DNA of 64,000 nucleotides, taken from Boesenbergia rotunda. Lineage: Eukaryota; Streptophyta; Magnoliopsida; Zingiberales; Zingiberaceae. The stretch is from positions 333,185-397,184 of the forward strand of contig JAGFNQ010000847.1 of NCBI GenBank assembly GCA_024364735.1, written 5' to 3'. Position 1 is the stretch's first letter. Every line of letters begins with the position of its first letter. The notes beneath the pieces were generated by a model that was not told the origin of the DNA, did no database searches, and worked only from the letters and a program-made list of their open reading frames with translations. Made by a program: the position numbers and the translations under genes. Below, in pieces: positions 21,301 to 31,678 of this stretch.

Positions 21301-24300
21301 CTCTTAAGAACGGGAATCCATTCATTAGAACAAAAGAAGTCTTTACAATATAAAGCCATAGACATAACTTCCATAACTTCTATTGTAACTGTACTTATCC
21401 TAAAAGGTAGTTAATAAACTGACCAAGATTCTAGAAATAGATTATGGATACTAATGTGGCTTTTACTAAAGCTTAACAATAATAATAAAAAACTGAAATA
21501 TTTAAAAACAGAATTAATTCCTAAACACATGTAATCTAATACTCCTCCTTGTTTAGGAATTGCATATGCCAAGCTTCGATCTCAATAACTCAAACTTATT
21601 CACTGGAAGTGGTTTAGTGAAGATATCGGCTACTTGATCATCTGTCTTGCAGTATATTAGATCGACAATACCATCTTTTTTCACCTCTCTTAAGAAATAT
21701 AACTTGATGTTGAAATGCTTTGTTTTTCCATAAAAAACAGGATTGTTAGAAATGGCAATAGCAGCTTGATTATCCACAAAGATCTCTGTGCAGCCTCTTG
21801 CCTCTAATTTCAAATCAGTTAACAGCTTTCTCAGCCATAGAGCTTGATTCACAGCAGCTGTAGCAGCAACAAATTCTGCTTCAGCTGTTGATTGAGCAAC
21901 AATTTCTTGCTTCTTTGAGCTCCATGAAAAAAATGCCGATCCAAGAGTGAAACAATAACCAGAAGTACTCTTCATATCATCAATGGAACCTCCCCAATCA
22001 CTGTCTGAAAAGCCAATCAACTTGAACATTTCAGATTTCTTGAACTTGATTCCAAAATCATATGTCCCTTTAATATATCGAATCACCCTTTTTGCTGCCT
22101 TGAGATGTAGTTCACTGGCACAATGCATAAAGCGAGACAGAATACTAACAGCATTCAAAATATCAGGTCGCGTTGATGTAAGATATATCAAACAACCAAT
22201 AATGCTTCTGAAATAAGTCTGATCTACCTTCTCACTGCCATCTTCTTTACAGAATTTTTCCTTCAGATTCATTGGAGTATTAACAGATTTGCAATTTTCA
22301 AGCTTGAATTTTTTTAAGATTTCCTTGGCATACTTCTTTTGACAAACGAAGATTTCATTGTTATCTTGTTTGATTTCTATTCCAAGAAAGAACGACATCA
22401 AACCGAGATCTGTCATCTCAAACACCTTCATCATCTCTTGCTTAAATTTCTCAATGATATCCATGTTATTTCCTGTTACGAGCAAATCATCAACATAAAG
22501 TGATATGATTAGTATATCTGCTCCAACTTCTTTAACATAGAGTGTAGACTCTGATAGGCTTTTAGAGAACCCAAAATTTAGCAGATATTCATCAACTCTG
22601 CTGTACCAAGCTCTTGGAGCTTGCTTTAGACCATATAGTGCCTTCTTAAGGAGATAAACCTTGTCTTCTTCGCCCTCTTTCACAAAGCCTTGTGGTTGCT
22701 CAATAAAGATCTCTTCTTGTAAGAAACCATTTAAAAATGCAGACTTGACATCAAGTTGGTAAACTTTCCAATTTTTCTGAGCTGCTATAGCAAGTAGCAA
22801 TCTAATGGTGTCAAGTCGTGCAACCGGTGCAAATGTATCTGAATAATCCACTCCAAATGTCTGAGCGTACCCTTTAACAACAAGTCTTGCTTTGTACTTG
22901 TTGATAGAACCATCTGGATTTAGCTTTGTTCTGTATATCCATTTAACACCAATTACTTTTCTTTCTTGAGGCTTATCAACAAGAATCCAAGTTTTGTTCT
23001 TTTCAATCATAGATATCTCCTCCTTCATTGCAAAGATCCAGTTTTGATCTTTTCTTGCTTCCTCAAAATCTGCAGGCTCATAAATAGCAATATTACATCG
23101 TTCATAAATTTCAGAAAGTAATCGAGTACCTCTCACAGGAGTATGGTCTACCATTTCATCGGCCTCTAGATAAATATCGAACCTTTTGACACTTGAGTCT
23201 TTGAGTGTCCCATTCTCTTGTGTTTCATCATTCCAATTCCATTCTTCATCTTCCATAAAGTGAACATCTCTACTTATTAAAATATTTTCAGACTGTGGCT
23301 GAAAAATTTTATAGGCTTTACTAGTTGTGCTGTAACCTATAAAGATTCCTGGTGATGCTCTTTTATCCAACTTATCTCTTTTACTCTGTGGAATGTGAGT
23401 AAAACACAAACAACCGAAAATTCTTAAAAATTTCAGAGATGGTTTATGACCATACCATGCTTCAAAAGGAGTTTGATCACTCAAAGCCTTTGTAGGTAAT
23501 CTATTTTGGAGAAAAATAGCTGTATTTGCAGCCTCTGCCCAAAATTTCTTGGGCAGATTTTTCTCATGTAGCATGCATCTCGTCATCTCCATGATATATC
23601 TGTTTCTTCTTTCACTAACATCATTTTGTTGTGGAGTGTAGGGAGCTGTAAGTTGATGTTCAATGCCCGCATTCTCACAAAATTGATTAAACTCGGTAGA
23701 AGTATATTCTTTACCGTTGTCCGATCTCACAATTTGAATTTTGCAGCCACTTTCATTTTCAACTTTAGCTTTGAAGTTCCAGAAAACTTGAGCAACTTCT
23801 GATTTGAATTTCAAAAAAGAAATCCAACACATTCTAGTAAAGTCATCGATGAATATAACATAATAAAGACTACCTTTTAAAGAAGGTGTTCTTTGAGGTC
23901 CGCAAAGATCCGTATGAATCAATTGCAACTTCTTTGATGCTCTCCATGCCGTTGTTGGAAATGGTTTTCTATGTTGCTTTCCAAGTTGACATGCTTTACA
24001 ACTTGATAATCGATCATCGAACTCAGGAATATTGAGTGCCATATTTTTTGCTTTCAATTGTAACAGCCCGTGATGATGATAGTGACCAAGTCTCTTGTGC
24101 CAAGTTTTTGTGATTTTTCCTTTTGCTGATAATGCAGCATGCTCCTCTTCCAATGGATTTAATGTGAAAATCCTACCTGTCACTCTCACTTTGAAGATTT
24201 CTTGATTAGATGCATCCTTAATCAAGCAATAATAGTCTTCAAACAGAACCTTAAATCCATTTTCAAGTAATTGACCAACACTTAATAAGTTTTGATCAAT

Positions 24301-27300
24301 TTCAGGTACAAATAGAACATCATAAATAAGTTTTGTACCTGAATAGCTTTCAATTGCAATAGTACCTTTTCCTTTGACAGGAATACAATCACCATTTCCA
24401 ACTCGAACTTTGGTGATATTAGTTGGTTTCAACTCTCGAAAAAGTTCCTTGTCATTCGTCATATGGTTAGTACATCCGCTATCAATCAACCAATCTTCAC
24501 TAGTTTCATTGCTTAAGTAGCAAGAAGCAACAAAAAGTTGATCCTCCTCCTCTTCATTAACAACCTTAGCTTCTTCATCTTGTTTTCCTTTGTTTTTACA
24601 GATTATGGCTTCATGTCCCATCTTACCACAACTTGTACATTTAGCATCTGGTCGTCTCCAACACTTGTGAGGTGGATGCGATTTTTTACCACAATGTTGA
24701 CAAGGAGAATATGGTCCCTTCTTTTTTCCAAATTTATTCTTGTTGCTGTTTACAGATTCTTCGCTGGAACCTTGACTTTTCTTGTAATTCTTCTTCCTGA
24801 AATTTTTAGCATTATCATGCTTAACTGGTAAAGCTCCTTCAATAGCATTATCTTGTCTCATCGATCTTCTTTGCTCCTGTGCTTGCAGTGCATTTAGAAG
24901 TTGAGCAAGTGTGATGCTAGACACATCCTTTGTATTTTCAAGTGTTGTGATTGAAGCTTCAAACCTTTCAGGTGCAGTTATAAGAATTTTTTCAACAATT
25001 CTTGAATCTGGAAAAATAGAACCGAGTAATCTGATACGATTTGCAATATTAAGCAATCTGTCCGAGTATTCCTTGATGGATTCATTGTCCTTCATTTTCT
25101 GCAATTCAAAATCACAAATCAAGTTTAAAACTTGCATTCCTTTGATTCTTTCATCTCCCTCATATTCTGTCTTGAGATAATTCCATATCTCATATGCTGA
25201 TTTTAGAGACATAATTCGAGTGAAGATGGTGGCTGAAACTGCAGCAAACATACATGCCTTTGCTCTTGATTTCTTTGTCTTCTTGTCATTATGTACTTTG
25301 ATTTGTGCCATGGTAGGATTTGGTGGAAGACCAGGAATTTCGTAGTCTTCTTCTACTGCATCCCATAGATCCAAGGCTTCTAGATACGCCTCCATACGAA
25401 CAGCCCACATCTGGTAATTTTCTCCATCAAAAACTGATGGTGCAACAGCAGAAAAAGTGACTTCAGTCTCCATTATTTTCAAATTTCTCACAGGTCCCTC
25501 AAGAAGCCGCTCTGATACCAAATGTTAGTTTTCGTAATATGAAAACAAGAGAAAGATGGTCAGAAGAGAAAATAAATCTCTTAAGAACGGGAATCCATTC
25601 ATTAGAACAAAAGAAGTCTTTACAATATAAAGCCATAGACATAACTTCCATAACTTCTATTGTAACTGTACTTATCCTAAAAGGTAGTTAATAAACTGAC
25701 CAAGATTCTAGAAATAGATTATGGATACTAATGTGGCTTTTACTAAAGCTTAACAATAATAATAAAAAACTGAAATATTTAAAAACAGAATTAATTCCTA
25801 AACACATGTAATCTAATACATATACTTAATTTATGGTTTAAATATTGATCAATATCAGTCAGCATGGCCAATATATTGTTCACATTGTTGACCGACGATA
25901 ATTGTCAATTCTCATCCCAATAGAGTTTCAATGGTAACGTCCAAGAAAGGGTCTGTTTTGAGTGATATTAGAAATGTCAAAATAGAACAACCGGGTTGGG
26001 CATGACTTGGGCTCGATCGACACATTTTCTGAGCGTGTCAAGTGGACATGTCATGGTCTGTCATGAGCCATGCTAGGCACAACTCATGACTTCAAGTTGA
26101 CCACTTAGCTTAGGCCATACCTAGTTTAGTCGTACCTAAGCTGGCCTAAAAAATTATATATTTTTATATATTTATATTTTCTCTATTTTATTTTATCTGA
26201 CAAATGGGTCCATGTCGAGCATATAGCACCACCCATATAGGGACACATTTAGTTTGTGCTGACCGATCCAATTTTTCTTCCCACGACATCTTTTTTTTTT
26301 AATTTCATTTACCCATCACCATAAGACGATAAAACACTATAAAATGTGAGACAAGGAGTGACATTGGATTGACACCTATTTAACCAAACAAAGCATCAAT
26401 AATGGAAAAAGGAGTGGCATCGAAGTTGGGAAAGCTTAGATGTATCTATATTTTGTGCATATGTCAATTCTAATTGCAATTGTGTTAACCCAAGTTCAAC
26501 TTCAATGGATAATCCACATATATTTGTATACATGTGAAGTAACTGAGTCCTAATAAACAATGTCTTAAAGCATATTTAACCTAGGCCTCGAAAAATTATA
26601 ATGTTCAACCACAAAAATGATACGAGTTTACAAGAACATATGCTTCTATTCAATATTAGTAGGGGTGAGCAAAATCTTAGTTAAACTGAAATAACCGAAC
26701 AACCGATTTAATTAAAAATTTTGGTTTCGTTAATTCGAAATTTTGATTTTTTTTTTTTAAATCTCGATTATTTCAGTTTATTCAGTTCAGCCTCAGTTAT
26801 CAAATTCAAAATTCAGTTAAACAAGACTACCAACAATAAACTCAGTTGACAGTCGACTACTAGTCTAGGTTTGTTAGTTGTGGCAGTTCGAAGAAATATG
26901 TAGTCGAATAGCATCTACAAATCAAGCATAGTAAATTCAAAAATCGACTAGTGCAGTCGGCTGTACACATAGCAATTGACTTGTGATGCAGCATCAGTCG
27001 ACTGCTTGGTAACCAACTTTATATCAGTTCAGTTTTAGTGGCACACTTCGGTCAGTTCAGTTTGTCCAAAAAAAGTTCGGTTAAGTCCGTTTGATTTTAA
27101 TTGAATACTTAGCCCTAAATGCTAGATAATTATTTGGGTAAGGTATAATCAGTTGAGAAAAATTTGAAACTATCTGGTTTTGACTCGTATTTGGAACTAA
27201 ACAAATTAAGTAGACATGGATTACAGACTAAACAAATGATATCAGCACACTTCAAAATGTACTGAAGCATGACAATTGTTGGTAGGAATGGCACCAAAAC

Positions 27301-27987
27301 TGTATCATTTAGGTAAAAGGCTAAAACTTAGGCACATAATGATGCTTCAAATATTGTGTGTTTATGCCTTTTGGTTTAGAAATGATTCTACATAACAGAA
27401 AATGGGCACCTAATGAAACCATTTACAAAAATAAGAATACACAAACTGAAACAAAAAATATGTTCTTCAACCCTGTATGTAGCCAACGGCTAAATAGCAT
27501 AGTATAGTGATGTAAATTGGTGAAAATCATGGAGTTAGATTAAAAATAATTGATCCAGAAAAAAAAGTTTTAAAATATCACCATCTTTTATGAAATGGCA
27601 ACCTAATTTATGCCAGCATGACACTGTTCAGGTCCACATTCAGAAGTTGATTCTAAATCACACTACTAAAGTTGTTTGAAGAGTTTATGTCGAAGAGAAC
27701 ATACTGTTCGGGATTGTTATCCATCCATCATTTTTGGACACATCAGTATGGTATCCTTGGTTTCTCTGAGTTGCATCTGGTGCCGTGCTACTTGCATCGC
27801 CAACTTTGTCACTGCCTGTTGCTGCATCATTCCCAGTTGATCCATTAGGTACTTGGTCTTTTGCAATAAGGCCCTCCGAAGTGGAAGTTAGTTGTCGTAC
27901 AAGTGGCAAAGAATTGTCATTATCAGACTCTGCAACCCTGGATACCTCAGGAACTACAGGAAGTGTAGTTCGGATAAGAAAATTCAT
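18239..27987 (-). CDS. Host gene, five exons, function not recognised (3' end missing)
   Basis: Exons on the minus strand: 27987-27705, 21044-20967, 20887-20322, 19068-18463 and 18396-18239. All introns are GT-AG. Phases match at each junction, giving one open frame of about 563 codons with no stop. I take ATG 27987 as start (MNFLIRTT); upstream bases in that exon (27988-28004) would be 5' UTR. The protein has a Ser/Asp-rich N-terminus, a conserved-looking DRSFIFPGEQ, an internal Ser/Asn-rich linker, then GLEGMYLPGRRWRRKLEI and TPDIVIFVDAMTIV, which look like a folded beta-rich C-terminal domain. It resembles uncharacterised plant-conserved proteins, but I cannot name it. The frame is still open at 18239, so further exons are needed. 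A copia element sits in the intron between the first two coding exons. Confidence 0.75.
18463..19068 (-). CDS. Host gene exon 4
   Basis: Acceptor GATGCAG at 19069-19075; donor AAG|GTATTA after 18463. 606 bp, 202 codons, phase 0 on both sides. Carries a Pro/Ser-rich stretch and GLEGMYLPGRRWRRKLEI. The short intron to exon 5 is 66 bp. Confidence 0.78.
19069..20321 (-). other. Host gene intron 3
   Basis: 1,253 bp, GT at 20321-20320, AG at 19070-19069. AT-rich, no frame or repeat recognised. Confidence 0.65.
20322..20887 (-). CDS. Host gene exon 3
   Basis: Acceptor TTTCAG before 20887; donor GCA|GTAAGC after 20322. 566 bp. Joins exon 2 with a split Gly codon and exon 4 in phase 0. Encodes a Ser/Asn-rich region and the TQFPVRFGCHTHQTERLLES segment. 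Confidence 0.78.
20967..21044 (-). CDS. Host gene exon 2
   Basis: 78-bp exon: acceptor GCTTGCAG before 21044, donor CTG|GTAGTT after 20967. Encodes ELPDNWAYANDISQLRSWDR. Its first two bases complete a codon begun in exon 1 on the far side of the copia element; this phase match is the evidence that the gene reads across the insertion. Confidence 0.78.
21241..21245. repeat. Target-site duplication CATAT (left)
   Basis: Matches CATAT at 25819-25823 exactly, as expected for integrase-mediated insertion. Confidence 0.92.
21246..21541 (-). repeat. Copia A 3' LTR
   Basis: 296 bp; on the plus strand it begins TGTTAG and ends CTAATA. It is preceded (in minus-strand order) by the polypurine tract at 21542-21556. 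Reads identical to 25523-25818. Confidence 0.95.
21542..21556 (-). other. Copia A polypurine tract
   Basis: On the minus strand AAACAAGGAGGAG directly before the 3' LTR; it overlaps the stop of the pol frame. Primes plus-strand synthesis. Confidence 0.8.
21553..25473 (-). CDS. Copia A gag-pol polyprotein
   Basis: About 1,306 aa from ATG 25473 (METEVTFSAV); 16 further codons upstream are open but lack ATG. Gag: FDGENYQMW near the start, then two CCHC knuckles (CQHCGKKSHPPHKC ~258, CTSCGKMGHEAIIC ~278). Protease: WLIDSGCTNHM (~330). Integrase: HHCC zinc domain (WHKRLGHYHH...CKACQLGK), then Asp in HTDLCG (~518), Asp in VRSDNGKEY (~583) and Glu in VSERRN (~620). RT: YVDD (~992). RNase H: SDSDWGG and STAEAEF. 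All catalytic residues I can check are present. Protease-integrase-RT-RNase H order is diagnostic of copia. No stop or frameshift is seen. Confidence 0.95.
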   Translation of the reverse strand: METEVTFSAVAPSVFDGENYQMWAVRMEAYLEALDLWDAVEEDYEIPGLPPNPTMAQIKVHNDKKTKKSRAKACMFAAVSATIFTRIMSLKSAYEIWNYLKTEYEGDERIKGMQVLNLICDFELQKMKDNESIKEYSDRLLNIANRIRLLGSIFPDSRIVEKILITAPERFEASITTLENTKDVSSITLAQLLNALQAQEQRRSMRQDNAIEGALPVKHDNAKNFRKKNYKKSQGSSEESVNSNKNKFGKKKGPYSPCQHCGKKSHPPHKCWRRPDAKCTSCGKMGHEAIICKNKGKQDEEAKVVNEEEEDQLFVASCYLSNETSEDWLIDSGCTNHMTNDKELFRELKPTNITKVRVGNGDCIPVKGKGTIAIESYSGTKLIYDVLFVPEIDQNLLSVGQLLENGFKVLFEDYYCLIKDASNQEIFKVRVTGRIFTLNPLEEEHAALSAKGKITKTWHKRLGHYHHHGLLQLKAKNMALNIPEFDDRLSSCKACQLGKQHRKPFPTTAWRASKKLQLIHTDLCGPQRTPSLKGSLYYVIFIDDFTRMCWISFLKFKSEVAQVFWNFKAKVENESGCKIQIVRSDNGKEYTSTEFNQFCENAGIEHQLTAPYTPQQNDVSERRNRYIMEMTRCMLHEKNLPKKFWAEAANTAIFLQNRLPTKALSDQTPFEAWYGHKPSLKFLRIFGCLCFTHIPQSKRDKLDKRASPGIFIGYSTTSKAYKIFQPQSENILISRDVHFMEDEEWNWNDETQENGTLKDSSVKRFDIYLEADEMVDHTPVRGTRLLSEIYERCNIAIYEPADFEEARKDQNWIFAMKEEISMIEKNKTWILVDKPQERKVIGVKWIYRTKLNPDGSINKYKARLVVKGYAQTFGVDYSDTFAPVARLDTIRLLLAIAAQKNWKVYQLDVKSAFLNGFLQEEIFIEQPQGFVKEGEEDKVYLLKKALYGLKQAPRAWYSRVDEYLLNFGFSKSLSESTLYVKEVGADILIISLYVDDLLVTGNNMDIIEKFKQEMMKVFEMTDLGLMSFFLGIEIKQDNNEIFVCQKKYAKEILKKFKLENCKSVNTPMNLKEKFCKEDGSEKVDQTYFRSIIGCLIYLTSTRPDILNAVSILSRFMHCASELHLKAAKRVIRYIKGTYDFGIKFKKSEMFKLIGFSDSDWGGSIDDMKSTSGYCFTLGSAFFSWSSKKQEIVAQSTAEAEFVAATAAVNQALWLRKLLTDLKLEARGCTEIFVDNQAAIAISNNPVFYGKTKHFNIKLYFLREVKKDGIVDLIYCKTDDQVADIFTKPLPVNKFELLRSKLGICNS
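25509..25520 (-). other. Copia A primer-binding site (tRNA-iMet)
   Basis: On the minus strand TGGTATCAGAGC, two bases after the end of the 5' LTR (25523). Complementary to the 3' end of initiator tRNA-Met. Confidence 0.92.
25523..25818 (-). repeat. Copia A 5' LTR
   Basis: 296 bp, reads identical to 21246-21541. It carries the promoter by analogy; no clear TATA box was assigned. Confidence 0.95.
26660..27117. mobile_element. Probable hAT-type MITE in host intron 1
   Basis: Ends TAGGGGTGAGCA... and ...TTAGCCCTA form an imperfect terminal inverted repeat that can be followed, with mismatches, for about 40 bp to a shared AACCGAAC. Flanking octamers AATATTAG (26652-26659) and AATGCTAG (27118-27125) agree at 6 of 8 positions. 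No coding content. It contains a run of T (~26747-26760) and several GACTAGT/GTCGAC-like words. Confidence 0.55.
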
Positions 27988-28004
27988 AGTGATGTCCAAT
28001 GTTC
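27705..28004 (-). CDS. Host gene exon 1 (coding from 27987)
   Basis: Acceptor TTAGCAG before 28004, donor ACA|GTATGT after 27705. 300 bp. An acceptor at its 5' edge means at least one more upstream, non-coding exon. ATG 27987 is the first Met and gives MNFLIRTTLPVVPEV. Confidence 0.72.
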
Positions 28005-29111
28005 CTGCTAAAGTAAAATAGTAAGTAGATATAGCATGCTACTCCTCATTGTTCCACATGGAACAAGATTCTGGAAGATTTAACACTTGCAAGAAGCTTT
28101 GGCACAGATAAGCAAATTGATAAAATGTGCAGTGTTACTATAGATAGCATGGAAGCACGTGAAATGTTCAAAAACAAAATGGTGCATGGAAGTACTCAAG
28201 CATTGATATAAACATACAAGCAACATTAGCTAAAGCAATATAAAATACAAGATAGAAATCCTATGAACGGCAAAGAAAAATAAAAACATATGAAACTACC
28301 ATTGAGCTCTCTACAAGGCAGCATCTGCAATTAAACTACCATTCTTTTTTTCGCTAATAGTAAATCTTCTTTCGATTACCTTTCTTTCCTCGTATTATTA
28401 TTGACAATGACAAATATACATCTATTCTTCTTGAATATGTTTACAATATATTGGTGGTTTCCTTTATTTCACGATCTATTAGGCAGCAACTAGTTACTTG
28501 TAGATATATTTTTATGCATGAACCACGACATTCTCATCTTACTGACACTTCATTTATGTACATATGATTCTTAATTTTTCATACTTTATTTAGGGAAACA
28601 AAGATGATCCCGTAACTTCCAAATCAAACTCTTCTTTCAACCATAAGATACAATGAAAACACAAAATCTTGAATGCCCAACATTAACTTAAATCCATAAT
28701 TTTATCAATAAAATCCTCCTTAAATAACAAATAAATCATTAAAGCACATCAAACTCCATATAGATTCATATACTTTCTTAGAGGAACCTAGGTAAAGGAA
28801 AAATAGTATTTCAGGATGAAGCAATATAATCAAAGATGAGAGAAAAAGGAAAGAAACAAGAAATCGCGATAACAAAACAACAGCTAAAAGAGCAAACAGT
28901 CTTTTATGAAGACTAGACAATGAAATAAATTGATTACAAGGATTATTAACTTTTCAGAAAACCCTTAAGAGAGACATCGCCTTCCTAAAATATCCATTAG
29001 GGTGAAACACCAGTCTTAACTCCAATTTTTCTAGTTCGGATCATATGCAAGTGCAAGTGCTCTTGAAACAAAGAGGCTATTGATGTCTAAGAAGAGGCAT
29101 TGGCTATCTAA
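28005..29111. other. Non-coding, probably host 5'-UTR intron
   Basis: AT-rich, no frame, no repeat recognised. Confidence 0.5.
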
Positions 29112-30233
29112 TGTTGGTGCAATCAGTTTTGATGTTTGGCAAAAGGTTAGGTCAAAGCATGTATTTGATAAGCTTGTGACAAGTGTATGCTTCAGTTTAA
29201 CTGATATTGAGTTGACTCGGCAGATGACCTAGACGTTCAATTCACCAATGATTAGTCGACTGGTACTGTGTGTTCACAATCGAATGAATTGATTGAGGAC
29301 TTGACCCATATCAGGGAACAGAAAGGTACTATTTTCATTGTCTCTATGAACAACCAGACTAGTGGTTCTTGAGTCAATTGGAATGGAATGAGATTTAATT
29401 AGTTATAAGAATGAGATTAACTCTGCCCATGACGACCGTCATGGGCGGTCCCAAGCCTGAATAAAGGAAGAGGATTTTAGGTTGTTTGCCAACCTTAAAC
29501 TAAGGTAAATGTTCAATGAATGGAAAAAAAAAGTCGACCTCACCTGGTGGAATGAGATTTAATTAGTTATAAGAGAATAACTAGTTTATTATAAACACTC
29601 ATTTCTAGAATCTTGACTCATGGGTTCTTGAGTTGATAGAAAAATGGTTAATTGGTTAAAACAGAACAATTAGTTCGTTATAACAACTATTTCCAACAGA
29701 TACTATTGAAATTTGAAGGCAACCGACCGATGGCTAGGAGTCAACTAAAACAATGGGTAAAGCCGTTGAGCATCAAAAACTAGTCAATTGATGTTAAGGA
29801 GCAGTTGACTAATATAGAGCAGATTGGATGATTCTAGAAGACACTAATATATGTAGGGCATGTTCACTACGAAAAGTATTCAATCTACAACAAAGATACT
29901 CAGCCAAACTATCAACTCTCAAGCTCTTTTCTACACTTGTTTAATTTTTCTTTCACAATGTAACCAAGGCAAAGTAGGAGGTTTCTCCACCTCCAAAAGA
30001 TTTCTGAAAAGGAGAAAGCTAGTGAATTAATGGAGTGACTTAAGGAAAGTCAAAGGCCATGAAGTAGAAGTTTGAAGGTTGCCAAACCACATAAATCGTT
30101 GAGTTAGCATTTTCTCCCTCTTTTTCTTTGTTTCTTTTATTGTGTGTTGCTTTTTGTTTTCTTGTTGTGAAACAATTTTTTTCTTATTGCGCTCTAAGTT
30201 TTGCTTACGGGTATTCACCCCTCCCCTCTTAAA
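29112..30233 (+). repeat. Copia D LTR-like region
   Basis: Begins TGTTGGTGCAATC; ends with TATTCACCCCTCCCCTCTTA, typical of plant copia LTR ends. The part 29690-30200 is clearly similar to 39960-40500 (shared GGGCATGTT..., CTCAAGCTCTT, GAGGTTTCTC, GCCAAACCACATAAATC), so both are LTR copies of one family. Confidence 0.6.
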
Positions 30234-30710
30234 GATTTTGAGATGTTGGTGGACGAATTTGGCTCCTTTAGGAAATCAAAAGATTGGACCCCGGAGATGA
30301 AAAAGAAAGCTAAATCTAATGCCAAAGCTACTACCACTTTGCAATGTGGATTATCCCTTCTTATTATAAAGATAGGATGGAATTGGTTTAGTATATTCTT
30401 AACGATTTTGAGATATTGGTGGATGAATTTAGCTCCTTTAGGAAATCAAAAGATTGGACCCCAGAGATGAAAAAGAAAGCTAAATCTAATGCCAAAGCTA
30501 CTACCACTTTGCAATGTGGATTATCCCTTCTTATTAGAAAGAGAGGATGAATTGGTTTAGTATATTCTTAACGATTTTGAGATATTGGTGGATGAATTTA
30601 GCTCCTTTAGGAAATCAAAAGATTGGACCCCAGAGATGAAAAAGAAAGCTCAATGTAATGCCAAAGCAACTACCACTTTGCAATGCGGATTATCCCCTGA
30701 ACAATATATA
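30234..30710 (+). repeat. Three tandem copies of a ~170-bp gag segment
   Basis: The block with GCTCCTTTAGGAAATC starts at 30261, 30431 and 30600, giving unit lengths of 170 and 169 bp. Each unit encodes FRKSKDWTPEMKKKA-like gag sequence and ends in a linker (GGTTTAGTATATTCTTAA). Copies differ by only a few bases, so the triplication is younger than the gag stops. Confidence 0.88.
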
Positions 30711-31570
30711 ATGATCAGCCTCTTTAAAAGCGCAAAGGAACCTTAGGAAAAATTGATAGAATTGCATGAAGTATGTATGACTCTAAGGTAGCAAAAAGAG
30801 ATTTATTATATAATTGATTGTAGAATTTTAGCCTTAAAGATAGAGAACAGGTAAGTCAAATGCATGAGATGTTCAAATAAGTCCTAAATGGCCTCCACAT
30901 TATAGGAGAAAAGGTAAAAAACTGAGATGTCATAGCTATGTTCTAAAATCCTTCCCTAGAACTTCTTTATGGTCAGATGCCTACAAAGTTTCAAAAGATT
31001 TATCTAATGCCAAAATTGATGAACTATTTTATAAGTTTGAGCTTCATGAACAACAAGCTAACCATATTGTCAAGGATAAAGGATTAGCCCTTGTAGTGGA
31101 GAAAAAGAAGGAGAAGGCTCCGTGATCATCTTAATCCAAGAGCTCCTCCAATTCGAAAAGTGAGGATTCTTCAACCGAAGTAGCACATCTAGTAGAGGTT
31201 CACGAAGAAGAACAAAAACATTAACAAAAGGGACATCAAGATGTATTTTAAAGATTCAAAGAAGAGAACCAAAATAAGAGGTAAGACTAGACCTAAGTCA
31301 TTCATCGCTAGTTTTGAATGTAATAGGAAGGAGCACTACAAAAAGAGTACCACGAACTCAAAAAGCAAGAGGATAAAAGGGAGAAAAAGACATTGAAAGC
31401 TACTTGGATGAAACTTCAACATCATCATCATCCAAAGATCAAAAGTCAAAAAAAAAAAAGTGACAAAGACATAGCATTTATTTATTGCTTTGATGAACTT
31501 GATGAAAGCTCAAGTGATAAAGCAACATCCTCCAACGAAGAATAGTCTATCAACAATAGTGACGTAAAGT
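30640..31570 (+). pseudogene. Copia D gag (dead)
   Basis: After the last tandem unit, gag continues: TTTLQCGLSPEQYIMISLF, then LIELHE, a KLDELFYKFELHEQQ-like segment (~31010-31050) and an acidic Ser-rich stretch (~31400-31540). It has several stops and frame changes. Recognised as UBN2-type copia gag from these segments. Confidence 0.65.
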
Positions 31571-31678
31571 CCTCTAAGTTAGAGCATTTATATAATACCA
31601 TTACATATTAAACAAATGCTCTTGCAAAATCTAAGGATAGGAATAAATGCCTCTCTAAAAAATTCATGGTTTAAAATC

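Larger units (their letters stand above)
21246..25818 (-). mobile_element. Intact, young Ty1/copia retrotransposon (copia A)
   Basis: LTRs 21246-21541 and 25523-25818, both 296 bp and identical as far as I can read. The element is flanked by the 5-bp duplication CATAT (21241-21245 and 25819-25823). It has a tRNA-Met PBS, a polypurine tract and one uninterrupted gag-pol frame. Every part needed for autonomous movement is present. It lies in an intron of the host gene on the same (minus) strand as the gene, so its poly(A) signals could in principle shorten host transcripts. Confidence 0.95.
21045..27704 (-). other. Host gene intron 1, enlarged by a copia insertion
   Basis: 6,660 bp between exons 1 and 2. 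Of this, 4.57 kb is the copia element at 21246-25818. The rest (about 2.1 kb) includes a probable MITE at 26660-27117; 25824-26659 and 27118-27704 hold nothing else I recognise. Confidence 0.75.

Noticed and set aside
30027..30218. Minus-strand Lys/Gln-rich 63-codon frame
   Set aside because: It is antisense to a T-rich part of a copia LTR; composition explains it.
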